Shown here: positions 60,062 to 64,000 of the stretch, piece by piece
Layout of the letters: each line of letters starts with the position of its first letter
Position numbering within the stretch: position 1 is the stretch's first letter
Source of the DNA: Dactylosporangium sp. AC04546
GTDB lineage: Bacteria > Actinomycetota > Actinomycetes > Mycobacteriales > Micromonosporaceae
NCBI RefSeq assembly: GCF_022095675.1
Contig: NZ_JAHYSG010000054.1
Coordinates: 1-64,000, forward strand
Direction of reading: 5' to 3'
DNA: 64,000 nucleotides
Translations under genes and position numbers: made by a program
The notes under the pieces: generated by a model
The model's database searches: none
Seen by the model: only the letters and a program-made list of their open reading frames with translations
What the model was told of the DNA's origin: nothing

Positions 60062-60179
60062 ATTTATGCCCAGTGAACTGCTACTTCACGGTCTCTTTGC
60101 AATCTTTGCGTTGCCGAATATGCGAAGGCAACGTAGCGTTTCGCATGTCAGAAACACCGAACAAGCACAGGAGCACCCG

Positions 60180-60845
60180 ATGCAGCAGTTCGCCACCCCC
60201 GCCCCGATCGCCGCCGTCCTGGATGTCCCCGCCGGCCGGGTGCAGTTCATCGCCGCCGACCGCGCCGACACCACCGTCGAGGTCCGCCCGGCCAACCCCG
60301 GCAAGGACCGCGACGTGAAGACCGCCGAACGGACCACCGTCACCTACACCGACGGTGTCCTGCGCATCCAGGCCCCCGAAGCCAGCAATCAGCTGTTCGG
60401 CCCCTCGGGCTCGCTGGAGGTCACCGTCCAACTGCCCGCCGGCTCCCGCGTCGAGGCCAGGGCCGCCAGCACCGAACTGCGTGGCGTCGGCCGCCTCGGC
60501 GACGTCACCTTCGACGGCGCGTACCGCCAGATCAAGCTCGACGAAGCCGCCAGCCTCCACCTGACCGCCGTCGACGGCGACGTCGAGGTCGGCCGCCTCA
60601 CCGGCCCCGCCCAGATCAGCACCGCCCGCGGCGACATCCGCATCGCCGAAGCCGTCCGCGGCGCGGTCGTCCTCGAAACCCAGTCCGGCAACATCACCGT
60701 CACCGCCGCCCCGGGCGTCTCCGCCGCCCTGGACGCCGGCACCGGCCACGGCCGCATCAGCAACGCCCTCAAGAACACCGGCACCCCCGACCTCGACATC
60801 CGCGCCACCACCGCACACGGCGACATCACCGCCCGCAGCCTCTGA
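60180..60845 (+). CDS. DUF4097 (beta-helix-like adhesion) protein
   Basis: The 221-residue protein consists of beta-strand repeats of the DUF4097 type: LEVTVQLPAGSRVEARAAS, LHLTAVDGDVEVGRLTG and ISTARGDIRIAEAVRGAVVL, ending ATTAHGDITARSL. AGGAG precedes the ATG at 60180. There is no export signal, so it is probably cytosolic. It faces the MerR-type regulator across the TTGCA repeats. Confidence 0.85.
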   Translation: MQQFATPAPIAAVLDVPAGRVQFIAADRADTTVEVRPANPGKDRDVKTAERTTVTYTDGVLRIQAPEASNQLFGPSGSLEVTVQLPAGSRVEARAASTELRGVGRLGDVTFDGAYRQIKLDEAASLHLTAVDGDVEVGRLTGPAQISTARGDIRIAEAVRGAVVLETQSGNITVTAAPGVSAALDAGTGHGRISNALKNTGTPDLDIRATTAHGDITARSL

Positions 60846-60878
60846 ACCCGCAGCCGCTCAACAAGAAGGAGATTTCCG

Positions 60879-62096
60879 ATGGAACGCTTTTCCGAGCCAG
60901 GCCTGCGTCGAGTCCGCGACGTGCTGGCCCGGCACGTCGAGTCGGGGAAGATCCCCGGTCTGGTCGCGCTCGTCGGACGCGGCGGTGAGACGCACGTCGA
61001 GGCGATCGGGACCATGAGCCACGACGGCGGCCCACCGATGCAACGGGACACGATCTTCCGGATGGCGTCGACGTCGAAGCCGGTCACGGTCGCGGCGGCG
61101 ATGATCCTGCTCGACGAGTGCCGGCTCCGGCTGGACGACCCGGTCGAGGCATGGCTGCCGGAACTGGCCGACCGCCGGGTCCTGACCCGGATCGACGCCC
61201 CGTTGGACGACACGGTGCCGGCCCGGCGGCCGATCATCGTGCGCGACGTGCTGACGTCGACGTTCGGCCTCGGCATGGACCTGACGTCGCTGGGCACCCC
61301 GATCATGAACGCGGTCTTCGAGCAGGGCCTCACGCCGGACCTGCCGACCCCGATGCCGGAGCCTGACGAGTGGATGCGCCGCCTCGGCGAGCTCCCGCTG
61401 ATGCACCAGCCGGGGGAGCGGTGGCAGTACCACATCGCCAGCGACCTGCTCGGCGTGCTCGTGGCCCGGGTCACCGGCCAGCCCTTCGAGACGTTCCTGC
61501 GCGAACGCCTCTTCGATCCCCTCGGTATGAAGGACACCGGTTTCCACGTGCCGGCGGCCGACATCGACCGCCTGCCGCCGCTGTACGCCCCCGACCCGCA
61601 GACCGGCGAGTTCCACGTGTGGGACCCGGCCGAGGACGGCCGCCACAGCCGCCCACCGGCGTTCCCGGGCGGCGGCGGAGGCCTGAACTCCACGGCCGAC
61701 GACTACCACGCCTACTTCCGGATGCTGCTCAACAAGGGCATCCACAACGGCGAGCGCATCCTGTCCCGACCGGCGGTCGAGCTGATGACCACCAACCGCC
61801 TGACCCCCGAGCAGCAGGCGGCCCGCCATACCCTGGCCACCAACAACGTCCACATCTCGTTCGGTCAGGGCCAGCACGGCGGCTGGGGCTTCGGCATGGC
61901 GGTTCGCACCCACCGCGGCGACTACGCCCCGGTCGGCCAGTACGGCTGGGACGGCGGGAGCGGCACGTCAACGTACGCCGACCCGCACCACCAGCTGACC
62001 GGCATCCTGCTCACCCAGGTAGGCATGTCCGTCCCCGACTCGGCAAGACTGATCCACGACTTCTGGACCACGCTGTACCAGGCCATCGACGACTGA
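60879..62096 (+). CDS. Serine hydrolase, class C beta-lactamase fold
   Basis: The 405-residue protein has the S-x-x-K motif (FRMASTSKPVTVAAAM), WQYHIASDLLGVLVARV at the Y-x-N position and GWDGGSGTSTYA near the K-T-G position, typical of EstB-like or D-aminopeptidase-like serine hydrolases. No signal peptide is visible, so it is probably cytosolic. GAAGGAG precedes the ATG. It follows the DUF4097 gene by 33 bp on the same strand. Confidence 0.9.
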   Translation: MERFSEPGLRRVRDVLARHVESGKIPGLVALVGRGGETHVEAIGTMSHDGGPPMQRDTIFRMASTSKPVTVAAAMILLDECRLRLDDPVEAWLPELADRRVLTRIDAPLDDTVPARRPIIVRDVLTSTFGLGMDLTSLGTPIMNAVFEQGLTPDLPTPMPEPDEWMRRLGELPLMHQPGERWQYHIASDLLGVLVARVTGQPFETFLRERLFDPLGMKDTGFHVPAADIDRLPPLYAPDPQTGEFHVWDPAEDGRHSRPPAFPGGGGGLNSTADDYHAYFRMLLNKGIHNGERILSRPAVELMTTNRLTPEQQAARHTLATNNVHISFGQGQHGGWGFGMAVRTHRGDYAPVGQYGWDGGSGTSTYADPHHQLTGILLTQVGMSVPDSARLIHDFWTTLYQAIDD

Positions 62097-62330
62097 CACC
62101 CGGACCGCCCGGCGGCCGAGCGACGAGTCTTGACTCGCGCTCGGCCGCCGTCAACTCCTGCGGGTGGTGGCGTCGCCCAGTTTGTGCGGCGTGCCCCGGG
62201 CACAAGCCGGGATACGAGCTCGTCCGGCTTCGGCTGCATGTCGCCTCCGACGCCGAGCTGCTCAGTCTGGACCTTCCGGGCGGCGGTGCCTGCGGGCTCG
62301 ACGGGCAAGTGTGGCAGCGATGGGATCCGC

Positions 62331-62636
62331 ATGATCCGCGGTGTGGAGGACGACGCCGGGTCGAAGTCCTGGGAAGAGGCCATCTCCGGCTGGCGGTCCA
62401 ACTACGCGGCCGCGCCGACGCAACTGCGCAACCAGCGGTCTGACCTGCTCGCGCTCGTGGGTCGGCGGCTGCAAGCCGGTTGGACCGGCTGGCACCCGGA
62501 GCGTGACCAGTGGTACCCCGGCATCCCGCTCGTGCTCGTGTTCGACGGCGGTGTTCAGCTGGAGCTCGCCTGGAAGACGTGAAACGCCTTGTCGATCACC
62601 TGGAACACCATCGACTTGGGACCGAAGCACTGTGCT
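62331..62636 (+). pseudogene. Unknown gene interrupted by in-frame TGA
   Basis: ATG at 62331 reads WEEAISGWRSNYAAAPTQLR, LVGRRLQAGWTGWHPERD, IPLVLVFDGGVQLELAWKT, then TGA at 62580. In the same frame immediately follows NALSITWNTIDLGPKH. The pattern V-F-D-G-G followed by LSITWNTIDL recurs together in actinobacterial proteins I recall, so the stop looks like a nonsense mutation. Confidence 0.45.
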
Positions 62637-62673
62637 AAGAATGTCGGGCTTCAGCGCTGGACGGAGAAGGTCG

Positions 62674-63051
62674 ATGGACGACGACGAGGTATGGCCGGAG
62701 CGCAGGTTGGGCCGGCGGCACGTCACCGGCACCGTGATGGTCATCGCCGTGTTGGTGGGTGGTATCACCGCGCTGGTGCTCGCCATGCCGGGCGATGTGG
62801 ACTCGCCCGGGCCGGGGCGGACCCCGTCCGCGGTGTTGTCATCCGCGCCGCAGAATGTGCGCCAGGGCGCGTCTGCGCCACCCGTCGAGGGCGGCGAACA
62901 CGGAGCGGATCAGGGGCCCCCGTCGCCGCACCTGCTGCCGACGTCAGTTCCGGTACCGTCCGCGGTGCCGATCTCACCGAAGTCGGCCTCGCCGAAGCGG
63001 TCGCAGCCACCACCACCGCCGACCGAGGTCACTCCTCCGCCGGGGCGGTGA
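62674..63051 (+). CDS. Small membrane-anchored Pro-rich protein
   Basis: The 125-residue protein has a short charged start (MDDDEVWPERRLGRRHV), one TM helix (residues about 18-38, VTGTVMVIAVLVGGITALVL) and a Pro/Ser-rich exported tail. GGAGAAGG precedes the ATG. The tail ends abruptly at the junction with the IS110 remnant, so the original protein may have been longer. Confidence 0.6.
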   Translation: MDDDEVWPERRLGRRHVTGTVMVIAVLVGGITALVLAMPGDVDSPGPGRTPSAVLSSAPQNVRQGASAPPVEGGEHGADQGPPSPHLLPTSVPVPSAVPISPKSASPKRSQPPPPPTEVTPPPGR

Positions 63052-63057
63052 GGCGGT

Positions 63058-63557
63058 GTCCTGCTGCGCAGCCCGCCCAGGCCAGTTACCTGCTGCGCAC
63101 CGCACCGCCGCCGGCTGGCATCGTCGCCCAGACTCGCCACGAACTCATCGACGAACTCACCACGATCGACGCGAAGATCCGGGCCGCGGACAAGCAGCTC
63201 CACCAACTGCTGACCGCCTATGGCAGCAGCCTCACCGACCTCTACGGCATCGGCCCATCCGCGGCCGCCCGGCTGCTGGGCGACATCGGTGACATCAGCC
63301 GGTTCCGCACCGCAGCACACTTCGCTTCTTGGAACGGCACCGCACCATTCGAGGCATCCTCCGGGGACCAGCGCCGCCATCGGCTGTCCCGGGTGGGCAA
63401 CCGGCGCATCAACCGGGTCCTGCACATCATGGCTATCGTCCAGCTCCGCCGCGACACCCCTGGCCGCGTCTACTACCGGCGGTGCCTCGCCGAAGGCAAG
63501 ACCACGATGGAAGCGCTCCGCGCGCTCAAACGGCATCTGGCGGACGTCATCTACTAG
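63058..63557 (+). mobile_element. IS110-family transposase, 3' remnant
   Basis: About 165 residues of the C-terminal Transposase_20 domain are left: LTDLYGIGPSAAARLLGDIG, FRTAAHFASWNGTAPFEASS, HRLSRVGNRRINRVLHIMAI, GRVYYRRCLAEGKTTMEAL. The N-terminal RuvC-like DEDD domain is missing and no element ends are seen. It is a dead fragment. Confidence 0.8.
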
Positions 63558-63792
63558 CAGATGCGCCGTGACGCCACGGCACCCAGGACGGGTCCGGGAG
63601 GACACTCGGGAGCGACTCTGCAATCCAGCGCGGACGGCCCAACCCCGACAACCGCCTCTTCGGACAAGTCACAACCCGGACCCGCCACCCGCAAGCCTAG
63701 AACAACCTCGCCGCGACCCCTTGACTAGAGGGGAACCAGATGTGCGCACGGATCTTGACCAGCGGGCCCTACGATCGGGTAGAAAGAGCGTC

Positions 63793-64000
63793 GTGTTCGA
63801 ACGGGTGACCGCCGAGGCGCGGCAGGTGCTGGCACTCGTGCCGCGGTACGCCGTCGCCGCTGGCCGGTCGGAAATCACCCCGGCTGATCTCGCCGCTGCG
63901 CTGGCCGCCCGGCCGATCGGCAACACCGCCGGCGTGTGGACGACGCCGCCGTCGTCCGAGCCGGCCGAACCGACGAACGTACCTAGTGGAGGGACGGCGC
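63793..64000 (+). CDS. Clp N-terminal domain protein (3' end outside window)
   Basis: GTG at 63793 begins VFERVTAEARQVLALVPRYA, ending at the edge after about 69 codons. The opening resembles the first helix of Clp_N domains (M-F-E-R-F-T-x-x-A-R), and SEITPADLAAALAARP matches the second helix. The rest is Pro/Ser-rich. It may be a second stand-alone Clp_N protein, like that at 23208-23675. Confidence 0.55.
   Translation, partial: MFERVTAEARQVLALVPRYAVAAGRSEITPADLAAALAARPIGNTAGVWTTPPSSEPAEPTNVPSGGTA

Noticed and set aside
63669..63926. 85-residue minus-strand frame
   Set aside because: Antisense of the Clp_N-like start; composition is that of a shadow.
1..64000. CRISPR array or rRNA operon
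   Set aside because: No regularly spaced direct repeats with unique spacers and no rRNA-like sequence were seen.

Overview
The window is very GC-rich (about 70% by eye), densely coded and uses many GTG starts. It looks like chromosome of a high-GC actinomycete, most likely a Micromonosporaceae-type organism. Pointers are AfsR/SARP-like STAND regulators, an ECF41 sigma factor, mycothiol-linked maleylpyruvate isomerase-like domains, a HelR-type RNA polymerase protein behind a rifamycin-associated element, and a secreted ricin-lectin glycosidase. The species assignment is inference. I see no rRNA, tRNA or CRISPR array.

Layout. 1-1748: the 3' part of a secreted GH127 glycosidase with six ricin-lectin repeats. 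1752-4921: a malic enzyme-fumarase operon. 5006-9251: an AfsR-like NB-ARC/TPR regulator divergent from a helical-repeat protein. 9320-13606: an orphan sensor kinase, membrane and lipoproteins, a 35-residue microprotein and an S24/S26-like protein. 13817-15363: an esterase divergent from a TetR regulator across a perfect 34-bp palindrome. 15363-16880: a TnpB element with 26-bp terminal inverted repeats, placed against the tetR stop codon and followed by a 554-residue protein of a type I associate with mobile DNA. 18686-21500: unknown and VOC-fold proteins. 21497-23903: a four-gene operon (small HTH, Clp_N, ABC ATPase, ABC permease) behind its own inverted repeat. 23950-31649: isochorismatase-like hydrolase, methyltransferase, truncated SDR, large anchored exported protein, tyrosine phosphatase, SUFU-like, membrane and STAS proteins.

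31693-41368: a Tat-exported PhoX phosphatase with a Pho-box-like repeat, helR with its element, MFS/TetR efflux pairs with candidate operators, and a PadR gene overlapping a signal-peptidase-like fusion. 42021-49996: an ECF sigma/membrane-protein pair, a bulb lectin, a Ro60/TROVE pseudogene preceded by a tRNA T-arm-like hairpin (possible Y RNA), DUF1905, Imm26-like and DUF4241 proteins, and lgt. 50140-57210: an ECF41 cluster (AhpD-like peroxidase, sigma factor, FAD oxidoreductase fused to a mycothiol-type domain), then a SARP-ATPase-LuxR regulator. 57304-64000: a methyltransferase, a MerR regulator fused to a mycothiol-type domain divergent from a DUF4097 protein and a serine hydrolase, then decayed genes, an IS110 remnant and the start of a Clp_N protein.

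Themes. Many regulator-target pairs are compact and carry visible palindromic operators. Gene decay is common: ankyrin, SDR, WD40, TROVE, VCBS, a nonsense-interrupted unknown gene and IS110 remnants. The best candidates for under-described biology are the TIR-flanked TnpB element with a relocated catalytic glutamate, the HTH-Clp_N-ABC operon, the PadR-linked signal-peptidase-like protein lacking its lysine, and the ECF41/mycothiol-domain oxidoreductase locus.
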